From: Bacteroides intestinalis
GTDB lineage: Bacteria > Bacteroidota > Bacteroidia > Bacteroidales > Bacteroidaceae
DNA: 64,000 nt
Direction of reading: 5' to 3'
Assembly: GCF_902364365.1 (NCBI RefSeq)
Contig: NZ_CABJDN010000012.1
Coordinates: 124,001-188,000, forward strand
Part shown: in pieces, positions 22,101-32,900 of the stretch
Layout of the letters: each line of letters opens with the position of its first letter
Numbering within the stretch: position 1 is the stretch's first letter
Made by a program: the position numbers and the translations under genes
The notes under the pieces: generated by a model
Told to the model about the DNA's origin: nothing
Database searches by the model: none
The model's input: only the letters and a program-made list of their open reading frames with translations

Positions 22101-23033
22101 TTAATAATCTTGTTTTCTATGTTCTTCCATCCAGTCATTTATCTCACGCACTTCATCATCATTCTTACGTTCTTTATAAACAAACCCTCTCGTTTCTTTC
22201 AGCAAGCCATCCTCTTTATCCCTAAATGTGTACCACAAGTCGTATACTTTCATGTCAGGATAGTATTGGCCACCACCGTCAATAAGTTCAAACTTATCCC
22301 AGGGTGTCAATTTCAAAGAATTGTCGGAATTCACGGTGATGTTAATGCAATAGTCCGGTCGGTAGTCCGGGGAACCTTTCGTCCATTCGTTCTTTTGATG
22401 ATACATACGCACCGTATTGCCATCAACTACCGCCTGTAGCGTACGAGGCGACTTGTATACAATAGCATCATCGGGAGCATCCTTCAAAGCGATGGTACCG
22501 TCTATATAGTAAAGGCCGGAATAATCATTCATCAGATTCAAACGGACGAGCAACACCGTATCCTCCTTGGCCAGTTCAAAATGAGAAGTCTCTTCCAATT
22601 TGAACGCAAGCATATAGAGCGAATCAATATGCAAAGTAGAGGGATCGATGTAAATGGGATAAGTACCACATACTTCTCCCGCCTTTACCACTACATCCTC
22701 CTGCGGAATACTATAAATGCCATCGACCAACGTGCGATACATAATATCATCGGCCACACGTTCTTTTGCATTGTAATCTTCAATGCCAGAAGGATATTCC
22801 CGCACCTTGACAGTCACATCCGTCTTCGTCAGTAGCGAACCACTGATAGCCACAGAGGCATATACCGTGTCCTTTGCATAGCCAATATTCAGGTTTCTGT
22901 CTATTATTCTATCTTTGGCACCTACCAAATAGACCGATTCGGGATACAAATTCTCCTCCATAGGTATTTTATTATCGCAACCCACCAAACTAAAAGCCAA
23001 TAAGCCGAGCGATAAAAATGCTATTTTTCTCAT
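22101..23033 (-). CDS. DUF1735/BT_3987-like surface lipoprotein
   Basis: A 310-residue lipoprotein with signal and lipobox FSLVGC (Cys about residue 19) followed by DN, a residue pair seen in exported lipoproteins. Residues 30-165 resemble the DUF1735/BT_3987 N-terminal sandwich (YAKDTVYASVAISGS; VVVKAGEVCGTYPIYID), and the rest a DUF4361-like beta domain ending in a WYTF...GFVYKERK segment. Family members sit next to SusD genes and are thought to bind glycan on the cell surface. It follows SusD by 77 bp with a hairpin in the gap. No catalytic residues were seen. Confidence 0.8.
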   Translation of the reverse strand: MRKIAFLSLGLLAFSLVGCDNKIPMEENLYPESVYLVGAKDRIIDRNLNIGYAKDTVYASVAISGSLLTKTDVTVKVREYPSGIEDYNAKERVADDIMYRTLVDGIYSIPQEDVVVKAGEVCGTYPIYIDPSTLHIDSLYMLAFKLEETSHFELAKEDTVLLVRLNLMNDYSGLYYIDGTIALKDAPDDAIVYKSPRTLQAVVDGNTVRMYHQKNEWTKGSPDYRPDYCINITVNSDNSLKLTPWDKFELIDGGGQYYPDMKVYDLWYTFRDKEDGLLKETRGFVYKERKNDDEVREINDWMEEHRKQDY

Positions 23034-23072
23034 ATCATTTTAAGTTACTAAGTTTTTAAATAGATTTCCAAT

Positions 23073-23101
23073 CCTGTTGTCCAGAGTTACCAGACAACAG
23101 G
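23073..23101 (-). other. Intercistronic hairpin after SusD (PUL1)
   Basis: A perfect 9-bp inverted repeat, CCTGTTGTC/GACAACAGG, with an 11-nt loop lies between the SusD stop and the DUF1735 start. No T-run follows on the - strand, so read-through is expected; it may protect or separate the SusC-SusD part of the mRNA. Confidence 0.6.
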
Positions 23102-23110
23102 GGTCAATGA

Positions 23111-25126
23111 TTACCAACCTGGATTTTGTACTAATTTACCATTCTTTCTCAGCACATTTCTGTCGAGAGGCCACAAGTACATTTTATTAGAGAAGACGCG
23201 CTTCATGGTCTTTTCCGTATTCCATACTCTTTCTGTATAAAATTGCTCACGCTGTGATTGTGAGGCGCTTACATCCAACCCTCTAACAGGTCTATTGTAC
23301 GCTTCGTAAGCATCTTTCCAACGGCGCAAATCCCAAAAGCGCTGACCTTCAAAAGCAAATTCAATCTGCCTTTCGTGCTTAATCAAATCTCTCATCTTGG
23401 CCTGATCAGAAGCATCGGCTGCTGTGATACCCGGCTGACCGGCACGATAGCGAATCTGATTGAAGTAGCTTACCATCTGATCCACATCGCGGGTAACCGT
23501 CACCTGTGCTTCCTCATCCGTATATGAGCCTTCCATCTCATTCATAGCCTCTACATAACCCAACAATACTTCGGCATAACGGAACAATGGATAAGTTTTG
23601 GCTTTGCACGTACCTTCCCAAACGATACAGTCATCTTGATTCACATATTTACGATTGGTATATCCGGTTCTGTTTCGATGGTTATTGTCATTCAAGTTTG
23701 AGGCACTACCTCCAGAATAATAGTCTGTTACATAATTTCTGACACCAGAATCACCTCCACGATAGGAAGTACAAGGCCATACACAGGCATTAAAACCAAT
23801 AGTGGCGTAAAAACGCGGTTCACGACCATTGTCCCGATGAGCTCTCAAACCGGAAAGACGGTAATCCCCCGAGAATGTAGCATCCTGCCCTACTGCATTC
23901 CCGGACTTTTCTTCAGGAGTAGCCTCGCTAAACGCTCTACCATCTGCCATACGATACTCGTCAATCAAATCCAACGTAACACTATACATAGCATTTCCAA
24001 AGACTTTGCTGGGCGTAACAATACGATAATCTCCATATCCTGCTCCACTTCCCATCACGCTTGGTATATAAGAAATATATTCTTTCACAATATTAGCCTG
24101 ATAAGTACCATCAAACAGAGTCTTATACGACTTATAAGGGTCTATATTTCCGGCCCCATCGGGAAAGTTGGCATCAGATACCGTTTCAGGAAGAGGCCAT
24201 GTACCGGTACCTTTTCCATTATCTAACTTGGTTACCGTATGAATAGCATACTTATTCAAATCAATAATTCGCTTGAACGTGGCAGCCGCTTTTCCCCACT
24301 TGGATTTATCTTCCGTTTGAGCAATGAAGTTCCTGCCCTGTGAATCTTTCCAGTCTGCATAATAGGTGTTTCCGTTGAAAAGAGGACTGGCGGCATAAAG
24401 TTGCAAACGCGCTTTGAAGGCCAGGGCAGCACCTTTGGTGGGTAAATATTGCAAAGATTCGATTCTATCGCCCGGTAACAAATTGGCAGCCGTCTCAAAA
24501 TCTGCACAAATCTTTTCCACACATTCGTCATACGTGGAACGCTCAAAGGAGGCATTAGCCACATCTTCGTCTGTTTCGAAAGCACGGTCAGGAAGTATCA
24601 CCACCGGCCCGTATAATCTTACCATATAGAAATAGAAATAAGCACGCAGGTAATAGGCTCTTCCCATAAAATCACGCATTTCCATTTCAGTAAGTTCCTT
24701 GTTCTTGGAAATATTCTCCAAAATAATGTTAGCCTTACGTATTCCTTTATAACAATTCGGCCACGGATTATACCGTGAATTCGTCTCTGTTACTTCATCA
24801 TAGAGTATCGCATTGCTGGCCCACACGTTTGGAACAATACCCTCATCCGACCCCAATCCGCTAGGTAAAGTTGCAACTTCTCCCCAGTCATTTCCGGTCA
24901 GTTTAGATTCATCAGGAAGCAGGGCAGCTGCTCCATTGATATACTCTTCCGTTCGGGAACGGGAAAGAAATATGGAGTCGAGCGTGGTCTGGTCATATAC
25001 ATATTTTTCAATGTCCAAGTATTTTTCGCATGAGCCGAAAATAAAACTCGAACCAAACACAATGGCTATAATGGCAATTTTGCCAAGAAGTCCAAATATT
25101 CTTTTATAATTTCCAAATTTTATCAT
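23111..25126 (-). CDS. SusD/RagB family nutrient-binding lipoprotein (PUL1)
   Basis: A 671-residue SusD homologue, at the long end of the family. The lipobox is FIFGSC near residue 32, followed by EKYLDIEKY, a common SusD beginning. The N-terminal tetratricopeptide-like helices include YYLRAYFYFYMVRLYGPVV (about 155-175), and the C-terminal part has the usual ending FEGQRFWDLRRWKDA and YLWPLDRNVLRKNGKLVQNPGW. It should cap the SusC channel and bind the polysaccharide at the cell surface. It begins 15 bp after SusC, showing tight operon organisation. Confidence 0.95.
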   Translation of the reverse strand: MIKFGNYKRIFGLLGKIAIIAIVFGSSFIFGSCEKYLDIEKYVYDQTTLDSIFLSRSRTEEYINGAAALLPDESKLTGNDWGEVATLPSGLGSDEGIVPNVWASNAILYDEVTETNSRYNPWPNCYKGIRKANIILENISKNKELTEMEMRDFMGRAYYLRAYFYFYMVRLYGPVVILPDRAFETDEDVANASFERSTYDECVEKICADFETAANLLPGDRIESLQYLPTKGAALAFKARLQLYAASPLFNGNTYYADWKDSQGRNFIAQTEDKSKWGKAAATFKRIIDLNKYAIHTVTKLDNGKGTGTWPLPETVSDANFPDGAGNIDPYKSYKTLFDGTYQANIVKEYISYIPSVMGSGAGYGDYRIVTPSKVFGNAMYSVTLDLIDEYRMADGRAFSEATPEEKSGNAVGQDATFSGDYRLSGLRAHRDNGREPRFYATIGFNACVWPCTSYRGGDSGVRNYVTDYYSGGSASNLNDNNHRNRTGYTNRKYVNQDDCIVWEGTCKAKTYPLFRYAEVLLGYVEAMNEMEGSYTDEEAQVTVTRDVDQMVSYFNQIRYRAGQPGITAADASDQAKMRDLIKHERQIEFAFEGQRFWDLRRWKDAYEAYNRPVRGLDVSASQSQREQFYTERVWNTEKTMKRVFSNKMYLWPLDRNVLRKNGKLVQNPGW

Positions 25127-25141
25127 AATTGTCAGGTTTCA

Positions 25142-28100
25142 TTAGAATGAAAGATTTAATTGCAAAGTGTACACACGTTGGATAGGATAAGCATTACCAT
25201 TGTCCCCCGCCTGTGCCGGGTCTAACATTTTTTCCTTAGACCACACAGCCAGATTATCACCAATCAGACTGAAGACCGCCTTCTGAAGACCCAGTTTTTT
25301 CAGGAACGCTCCCCTAGCTGTATAAGACACCTGTATGTTCTTTAAACGCAAGTAACCGCCATCCGACAACCAAAATGTAGAATTTCTATCGTTGTTGGCA
25401 CTACCTCCATAATAAAGACGAGGATACTTAGCATTCGGATTCTCAGTAGCTGGGTTTCCTGATATTTCACGGGAAATCCAGCGATTAGCCGGGTTGGCGA
25501 AATCCGTAATCACGTTACCGACAGCACTTTGTGCAAACGGGCGATACATATTACCTCCCTTGAAATAGGTAACGCGGCTTACTCCCTCAAACAGGACACT
25601 CACATTGAAATTTTTCCAGTTAAACTCCGTAGCAAATCCATACTGAATCTGAGGTACATAAGAATACTTCAGGGGTACCTCATCATCCGAATTGATAAGA
25701 CCATCACCATTAACATCCTTATACTTGATATCACCCGGCAAATAATCGCCAAATGTCTGACGTGGACTGTTATCTATTTCCGCCTGGTCTTTAAACAACC
25801 CCAAAGCTATCAGTCCTCGATTGATACCGCTTTGATAACCTACAGCTGATTGATAAGGATATTTCTTGAGATCTTCCTCATAGTTGGTAATCTCGTTCAT
25901 GGATTGCGTGTAGTTGGCACGTACAATCAAATATTTGTCATTGTCACCCAAAGGCTGCCTGTACGAGATGGTACCATCCATACCCCAGCTCTTCATTTCA
26001 CCCACATTGGCCCAAGGCAATGTTACAAGGCCCATCTCCTCGGGTACACTCTGGCGTTGCTGATAAATACCGGAACGTTTATCTTGGAAGAAATCGACTG
26101 TCATATCAAAACGTTCGTGGAGGAAACGCATATCAATACCGATATTAGCTTTCTTAGCCTTCTCCCAACGCAGGTTACTGGAACCTACTTGTGTTTCCGT
26201 CAAACCGGAACCGTTATTCCAGATACCGGAACCCGTACTGCCAATCAAGGTCAAATAGGGGAAACGCACCGAGTCATCCCAAGTGAGACGGTCATTACCT
26301 ACGATACCATACGAAGCCCTGATTTTGAAATAGTTAATAAAATTATCCCTGTCACGAAAGAATCTGTACTGCGTAGGTGCCCAACCCACAGAAACAGCGG
26401 GGAACCAACCAAATTTCTTACCTTTTTCAAAAGCCTCCGAACCAGTGTAACCCACATTAAACTCAGCCATATAAGTATCATCATACGAATAAGAAAAACG
26501 GCTTGAGTAACTGTTATAACGCTTAGGGATAGCAGTCAACAATTGATTATACCTCGATGCTTCATAATCGCTCCAATCAGCTTTAATCAAAGCACCTACA
26601 CGGTGTAGCTTATTGAACAAACGGTTGTAATTCAGTTGGAATTCCCAATAGAACTTACGACTGGAATCTTGGTAATTTCCGTATGAAGGATCCTTAGATT
26701 CAGACATCTTTTCCAAATTGAGCGTACCGTCACGATTACGGCCATAGGCATAATAAATAGCCGGCATTTTTTGACGCATTTGTGTCAATGCACTATAAGA
26801 GTCGATATTGACCAAACCCAAGATAGAAAGTCCAGGAGTAATCATCTTCAAATCTTGATTAAGTTGCATTGTGATTTTATTGTTGTTAGAATACAGTTTC
26901 TGATATCCTGTCATGTTCAACAATACATACGGACTGATTTGAGAATTCCCACTGCCGTAACCCGGAGCCTCTCCTGTAGTGTACATCAACGGCACGGTAA
27001 CCGGAGTCAAATTGGTCTGTGCTTCCCACAATGCCTTAGTGTCGTTTCCATATCCCGGATAGTTTTGACTCACAATCACTGTTTCCTCGTTCAACGAAAG
27101 GGTAGTTGTAGGTGTTACATTCACATCCACATTGGCACGGAAGTTAAACTTATTATAGTTTACGTTCGTATTATATCTGTTTACGTCTTTATCTTGCTTG
27201 AAGATAGCATCTTTCGTGGTAAAACCGGCACTGATGTAATAGCGAGCCACTTCACCACCACCTGATGCACTCAGGAAATATTGCTGATTCCAAGTATAAT
27301 CTTTCAGAATTACATCTCGCCAATTCACATCAGGATGCAAATCAGGATCCATGTGATTTCTAAACAAATCCACATCCACATCGGAATAGACAGGAATACG
27401 ACCACGTGTCACGGCAGCTTCATTAGCCAGAGCCGCATAATCTGCTGCATTTACAAATTCAGGCATACGTGCAGAATAAGAAATACCGGCATTGGCTTTC
27501 ACCTGTAAACTTAACTTTCCCGCTTTTCCTTTCTTGGTACTTACCAATACTACACCATTGGCACCACGCACACCATATACAGCCGTAGAGGAAGCGTCTT
27601 TCAAAATAGAGAAACTCTCAATATCTTCGGGGTCCAGCGTATTCAAGTCTCCTTCAATACCATCAATCAACACCAAAGCTCCCTGTCCGGCACCAAAGGT
27701 ACTGATACCGCGCACCCAGAATTCAGAGAAGTCCTTACCCGGCTCTCCACTACGTGTAACGGAGATGATACCCGGTACGCGTCCACCCAGCATATTGGTT
27801 ACAGACGAAGCAGGCGTCTTCAGCGTAGCTACTTCCACACCCGTAACAGCACCCGTCACGTTAATTTTTTTCTGTACCTTACCCGATGCCGTTATCACCA
27901 CTTCGTCCATCAAGTTGGCACTCTCTTTCAGCACTACACGCATACGTTCGTCATTCTTGGTCATTTTGATTTCCTGCGTATCATATCCAATATAGGATAT
28001 GAGCAAGGTATTGCCGGTTTTGATGCCTGTCATGCGGAAACGTCCGTCCAAATCTGTGATGGCACCCATAGAAGGGACTTCCTTGACAGATACTGACACA

Positions 28101-28225
28101 CCAATTAAGGCCTCACCCTTTTCATCCATTACCAAACCGGAGGCCGTCACAGTCTGCTGCGCATAGGCTGAACTCATAGAAGTCATCCATGCCACGAGAA
28201 ACAGTAATATATATTTTATCTTCAT
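25142..28225 (-). CDS. SusC/RagA family TonB-dependent transporter (PUL1)
   Basis: A 1,027-residue outer-membrane receptor. A signal peptide (1-22) is followed by a carboxypeptidase-regulatory-like domain (about 25-105: VTASGLVMDEKGEALIGVSV), a plug domain (about 115-225; SVTNMLGGRVPGIISVTRSG, YGVRGANGVVLVSTKKG) and a 22-strand barrel ending with a terminal Phe (YTLQLNLSF), as outer-membrane barrels require. It should import oligosaccharides with the SusD partner, powered by TonB. It is preceded 28 bp upstream by the glycan-binding lipoprotein gene. Confidence 0.96.
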   Translation of the reverse strand: MKIKYILLFLVAWMTSMSSAYAQQTVTASGLVMDEKGEALIGVSVSVKEVPSMGAITDLDGRFRMTGIKTGNTLLISYIGYDTQEIKMTKNDERMRVVLKESANLMDEVVITASGKVQKKINVTGAVTGVEVATLKTPASSVTNMLGGRVPGIISVTRSGEPGKDFSEFWVRGISTFGAGQGALVLIDGIEGDLNTLDPEDIESFSILKDASSTAVYGVRGANGVVLVSTKKGKAGKLSLQVKANAGISYSARMPEFVNAADYAALANEAAVTRGRIPVYSDVDVDLFRNHMDPDLHPDVNWRDVILKDYTWNQQYFLSASGGGEVARYYISAGFTTKDAIFKQDKDVNRYNTNVNYNKFNFRANVDVNVTPTTTLSLNEETVIVSQNYPGYGNDTKALWEAQTNLTPVTVPLMYTTGEAPGYGSGNSQISPYVLLNMTGYQKLYSNNNKITMQLNQDLKMITPGLSILGLVNIDSYSALTQMRQKMPAIYYAYGRNRDGTLNLEKMSESKDPSYGNYQDSSRKFYWEFQLNYNRLFNKLHRVGALIKADWSDYEASRYNQLLTAIPKRYNSYSSRFSYSYDDTYMAEFNVGYTGSEAFEKGKKFGWFPAVSVGWAPTQYRFFRDRDNFINYFKIRASYGIVGNDRLTWDDSVRFPYLTLIGSTGSGIWNNGSGLTETQVGSSNLRWEKAKKANIGIDMRFLHERFDMTVDFFQDKRSGIYQQRQSVPEEMGLVTLPWANVGEMKSWGMDGTISYRQPLGDNDKYLIVRANYTQSMNEITNYEEDLKKYPYQSAVGYQSGINRGLIALGLFKDQAEIDNSPRQTFGDYLPGDIKYKDVNGDGLINSDDEVPLKYSYVPQIQYGFATEFNWKNFNVSVLFEGVSRVTYFKGGNMYRPFAQSAVGNVITDFANPANRWISREISGNPATENPNAKYPRLYYGGSANNDRNSTFWLSDGGYLRLKNIQVSYTARGAFLKKLGLQKAVFSLIGDNLAVWSKEKMLDPAQAGDNGNAYPIQRVYTLQLNLSF

Positions 28226-28253
28226 ATTGACTCATTTTATATTGGTTCTATGT

Positions 28254-29594
28254 TCACTCTATTGTCATTTTTCTGATTGCTCTTGAATTTTCTTCACCAA
28301 TGAAGAAGTTCTCTTCCGAATCAAGAGCAATACATAGCGGGCGATCAAAATATGCATCAGTAGGGAATCCATTTACTTTTCCTGATTTATCAGGATTTCC
28401 TGCCACCAAGGAAACAAGGCGTCCATCAATCTTCAAAATGCAATGGCCTGCACCACAGCAGACATACAGTTCACCACTGCTGTTTACAGCCATGCCCATA
28501 GGCTCTCTCAACACGGCATCATTCAATCGGTCTCCCAATACAGTTTTACCTCCCGATCTGAAACCGGCATAACGCTCCACATTCCACTTGCCAGAGCCAT
28601 CTTGCCAAACCTTCAATATACCGTTATTTTCTGCAAAGGAAAAAAAGAAACATTTATGGAACTTGCTGTAAGTGATGTCACTACGCCACTGCTTGGTATT
28701 CAATCCGGCAAATTCTTCCGGAAACTCGGAGTAGTTAAACATGGTTTCGTAGCTTTTTTCCTCCAAGTCAATCCTATAGAACGCTTCACCTCCTCTACAA
28801 TAGACGTAGCGATTATCTTCGGCATAAGCCAACGCACCTTGGTTGTTACCACTGTAATTTTGGGCGGGCACCTTGATTCCGAGTGAATTTAGCGTCCATC
28901 CGTCTTCGCGGGCAGCTGTATATACCGCACCTCCCTCACGGGGCATGATGGTAGCTTTTTCTCTTGTATTGTCCACTGCGACAGAGCCCATAAAGCCGAT
29001 ACCTGTCAATTTAACGACCATGCGATCATCCAACGATACGAAATAGGTTCTGTCACCCCATCCTCCTCCAAGGAAAATGAAGTTATCACCTTTCTGTCCA
29101 GCCACAGTTGCGATTCCCGTGCCCTGTGTCAGTCGAAACTCATCCAGCTTAATGCTTCCTCCGCCATCGGTCCAGTCCTCATCGGTGAAAGCTCCCAATA
29201 TAGTCGTCACCGATTGTGTCTGATAATACTTGAAGTGTACATCGGGAGATGTGTACTTCTTACCATCAACTTCCAATGTTACTTCATTATAACCAGGTAA
29301 TTGCTTAGGGATAAGCCCATACAGTTCATTTCCGTTGTTGTTTACGATAACAGCTTCCTTGTCGGCAAAGAAAACTTTGACTTTTCCGGTCGTGTCAACC
29401 GGAAAGTTTCCTTTGATAATAAAAGAATCGTTGATTCTTCCCCAGTCAGGTGCCATTGCTTCAAAAGCAATAGGTTTGCTTGAGTCATAGTAATTACCTA
29501 TTTCAGGCCACTTCTCAATCTCTGCTTCGCCATTACAACCAGCGAATAAGATACTTAAGAAAAGAAAAAGAAAATAAAGCTTTTTGTTTTTCAT
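28254..29594 (-). CDS. IPT/TIG plus NHL-repeat surface lipoprotein (likely glycan-binding)
   Basis: A 446-residue lipoprotein from ATG 29594; signal and lipobox ILFAGC. A longer frame from 29627 would add 11 residues before the signal and is less likely. After the anchor is an IPT/TIG Ig-like domain (about 40-125: SKPIAFEAMAPDWGRIND, VKVFFADKEAVIVNNNG), then NHL-like propeller repeats to the end (GDRLNDAVLREPMGMAVNS; AYFDRPLCIALDSEENFFI; SRAIRKMTIE). Proteins with this order are regularly placed beside SusC/D pairs and can serve as surface glycan-binding proteins. Here it is the first gene of the operon, directly behind the operator at 29857-29922. The binding role is inferred. Confidence 0.85.
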   Translation of the reverse strand: MKNKKLYFLFLFLSILFAGCNGEAEIEKWPEIGNYYDSSKPIAFEAMAPDWGRINDSFIIKGNFPVDTTGKVKVFFADKEAVIVNNNGNELYGLIPKQLPGYNEVTLEVDGKKYTSPDVHFKYYQTQSVTTILGAFTDEDWTDGGGSIKLDEFRLTQGTGIATVAGQKGDNFIFLGGGWGDRTYFVSLDDRMVVKLTGIGFMGSVAVDNTREKATIMPREGGAVYTAAREDGWTLNSLGIKVPAQNYSGNNQGALAYAEDNRYVYCRGGEAFYRIDLEEKSYETMFNYSEFPEEFAGLNTKQWRSDITYSKFHKCFFFSFAENNGILKVWQDGSGKWNVERYAGFRSGGKTVLGDRLNDAVLREPMGMAVNSSGELYVCCGAGHCILKIDGRLVSLVAGNPDKSGKVNGFPTDAYFDRPLCIALDSEENFFIGEENSRAIRKMTIE

Positions 29595-29856
29595 AATATA
29601 TAAGTAATGGGGTTCTATGTTTTTCATTAATAATAGTAGCCATTGGCATCAGCCCCCCCTTTAAATGTCAAAGCTACGTAAAACTCATTGCAGATCACCG
29701 AAAGTGATGTGTATCGCTACGGCCATCTCTGATTTTACAGTCTTTACATAAATAGCTGACTTAACCGTCATCATCATACATACATTTCATAAGATTAACT
29801 TGATTAGATTTAACATAACAATAATTCCATCGATATACATTCTGTACATCGATGCA
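29595..29856 (-). other. Long 5' leader of the SusC operon
   Basis: If the -7 box at 29864-29857 is used, the leader is about 255 nt. It contains two hairpins: CATCGAT/ATCGATG at 29828-29854, right after the predicted start of transcription, and ATCAC-CGAAA-GTGAT at 29694-29708. A run of seven C (29653-29659) lies near the end. A second TAGCTTTG (-7-like) is at 29676-29669 and could give a shorter leader. No convincing leader peptide was found. Confidence 0.45.
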
Positions 29857-29922
29857 CAAAGCTACAGAAGTGTACCCAATACACTTTTAGATATTAGATA
29901 TATAATTTTAGATATTAGATAT
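29857..29922 (-). promoter_or_regulatory. Putative HTCS operator and promoter of the PUL1 SusC operon
   Basis: On the - strand, two identical 17-nt copies ATATCTAATATCTAAAA start at 29922 and 29901, 21 bp apart. The -7 box TAGCTTTG runs 29864-29857, with 31 nt between the proximal hexamer (29896) and the box. This is the best-preserved of the three matching sites and lies 42 bp beyond the stop codon of the HTCS gene that probably encodes its ligand. Confidence 0.75.
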
Positions 29923-29963
29923 TCTAACTAATAAATAATAAAAAAGAGGAAAAAAGAAGTAAA

Positions 29964-32900
29964 TCACACCTCTGTAGGAGACTTTCCAAAATATTTCTTA
30001 AATACCGTACTAAAGTAACTGATACTGGAATAACCGCAAAGTTCGCTAACTTCCGTGATGGTGTATTTATGAGATTGGAGTAATTCCAAAGCCCGGTTTA
30101 AACGAATGGATTTAATAAACTCAATAGGTGATTGGCCTGTCAATGCTTTTATTTTTTTATATAACAGTGAACCGCTCACATGCATTTCCATAGCAAAGCT
30201 TTCCTTATCAAAATCTAGATTTTGCATATTATTATGGATCACTTCCACTGCTTTTTTCACAAAATGATCGTTAAGCTCATTGTTCAAAATAACCTGTTGA
30301 TTATCATTATCCGACTTTATCAATTTCAAAGCTTTCTCTCTGACGATCTCCCGGTTCCGCATAAGGGACTTTATTCGTTGCTCCAAAAGTGATATATCGA
30401 AAGGTTTCGTGATATAGTCCTCCGCTCCCAAACCTAAACCTTCCAACTGGTCACTTTTATCACAAAGTGAAGTTAGCAGGATCACCGGAATATGCGAAGT
30501 TTCAAAAGTAGATTTGATCAATTTACATAACTCAAAGCCATCCATATCAGGCATCATCACATCCGAAATAATCAATTCTGGAGATTCCTTTTGAAGTAAT
30601 TCCCATGCTTCATTGCCATTGCCAGCCTCTAAGATGTTATATTGGTTTTCAAAAGAACACTTCAGGAAGTTCCGCAAATCTTTATTATCATCTACGATTA
30701 ATATAGATTTCTTCTTTTCGGATTTATCATCTTCCCTTTTATATTCCGATTGATCAGACAAGCCATCAGCAGATGTTATATTTCCCAGTTCTTCATGTTC
30801 AGCAGGTGCAACCTCAACCACTTCTTTATAAGGGATGTTTATTTTGAATAAAGAACCTTCATTCTCCTTACTTTCAAGAGAGACTTTCCCTTCATGCATT
30901 AAAACGTAATTCTTCACCAACAACAGGCCTATCCCAGAACCTACCATGCGTGAATTAACCTTATTATCTCCTCTATAAAACTCTTTGAACAGCTTCTTCT
31001 GAGCATTATCCGAGATACCCAATCCATAATCTCTTACCTCCAAGCTCCAATAGTACTCATTACAATTCAATGTAAGTTCTACCCTACCATCCGTATGAGA
31101 ATACTTTATAGCATTAGATATCAAGTTATCAACGACTTTCTCTATTTTCAATTCATCGACAGCTGACATATAAGATTCCCTGTTAGAGACAAACTCCAAT
31201 ATAACATTCTTTTTCCCCGCCGTAGACTTGAACATAGTTTTCCGCCTGTACACCAAGTTAACGATATCAACCATTACCAGAAACAGTTGTCCTTTCCCCA
31301 TATCCACTTTCTGAAAATCCAGGAGTTGGGTTGCAACATTAGATAAACGTTCAGACTGTTCCGTAGCCAGATTCAGATAATAATGCCCTTTGTCTGATAA
31401 TTCTTTCTCTTTATTCAATTCCTGAATAGGCGCGTTTATCAACGTTATCGATGTACGAAGATCATGAGCCGTATTTGTGAAAAAACGGATTTTATCTTCA
31501 GCATGACGCTGTTTCAAACGGTTTATATAGAATTTAAGCACAAAGAATGTAATGCTCATTATAATAATGAATACCACCAGACGGAACCACCACGTCTGCC
31601 AGTAAAGCGGAATAACGTGTATGTCCAATGTACGTTCATCAACTATCTGAGAAAGTGAATTATTGTACATTCTTACTTTAAGCCGGAAATTCCCATTAGG
31701 AATATTGGTATAAGTGATTATCTGCTGATTGGAAGGATGTGACCATTCTGTATCAAGCCCTTCCATTTTCCATGAAAATTTTATTTCTTTGGAAGAAACG
31801 CCAATAGGCAATACCTCAAGCGTCAAAGTATTCTGATCATATTTGAATGAAATATCTGTTTGTTTATTTACCGGAATTCCACGCAACAAATCCTGATTTT
31901 CTCTGATAGAACTGCCGGAAATAGTGATATTCTGGAAATAAATCTCCCCGTTGAGCTGGGTATGATATAATTTATTGGGGTTAAACATTACCGCCCCATT
32001 ATTTGTACCCCACATCAATTCACCATTGCGTAATTTACAGCTGGCATTCACATTGAACGAAGCACTTGAAAGAGCTAAAGTGGAATAATAAGCATGCACC
32101 GTGCTGTCGGCAGGATTATAGCGGCACAATCCATTTTCCGTTCCTAACCATAAATATCCATTATCATACATGACACTATTCACATAGTTAGATGGCAATC
32201 CGGATTCCACTGTTATTTTATGAGTTTCACGAGTTGTGTAGTTATGATGCAGCAATCCGTCTCCGGAAGTAGCCACCCAGATATCATCCTCCATTACCAA
32301 AAGATCCTGTGCAAGGCATTCCGGCAGAAAAGTGATTTTCCCTGTTTTTTTATCTAATAAAAGCACAGAATAGGTACAGGCTAACAGCATTTTTCCCGGT
32401 AAAAATTCCATAAACGTACGCATGGGCTGTGCACCATACGTATGAAAGCGTTTTTCTTTCGTTAAATAACATATTACGTCCTGTATACCTCCAATCCAGA
32501 TATCCCCCTCGCTATCCTTATATATATTCATTATTAATTTACCGTCAGATTTCAAATCCGATGTATTCCGCGGATAATGAACCAATTCTTTCCCGGTATT
32601 CCGATCTAAAACATAAAATCCGGATGAGAACGAACCTGCCCAAATGTTTCCTTCATCATCTTCACATAAAGCCAGAAAGACCTGTGCCTGTTCCTGTTTA
32701 TTCTGATAATAAGTATTCCATTCATTAGTGGCTACCCTCCACCTGCTTATCCCATTATTCGTAGCGAACCAGATATCTCCTTTACTATCTTCCAGTATCT
32801 TGTTTACATTATCATTCCCTAAAGAATTCGGATTATTAACCTGATGGGTGATTTGATTAATCAAGGGAGATTTCCAGTCGAAGAAAGAAAGCCCACCAGT

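Noticed and set aside
23073..23101. Full transcription terminator after SusD
   Set aside because: There is no T-run on the - strand, and downstream genes have no promoter of their own that I could find, so read-through is more likely.
29653..29659. Phase-variable C7 tract in the SusC-operon leader
   Set aside because: Seven bases are short for slipped-strand switching, and the tract is in untranslated leader with no reading frame to switch.
31113..31121. Extra HTCS operator half-site (ATTAGATAT) inside the HTCS gene
   Set aside because: It is a single copy in coding sequence (the histidine-kinase N box) with no partner 21 bp away and no -7 box at the right distance.
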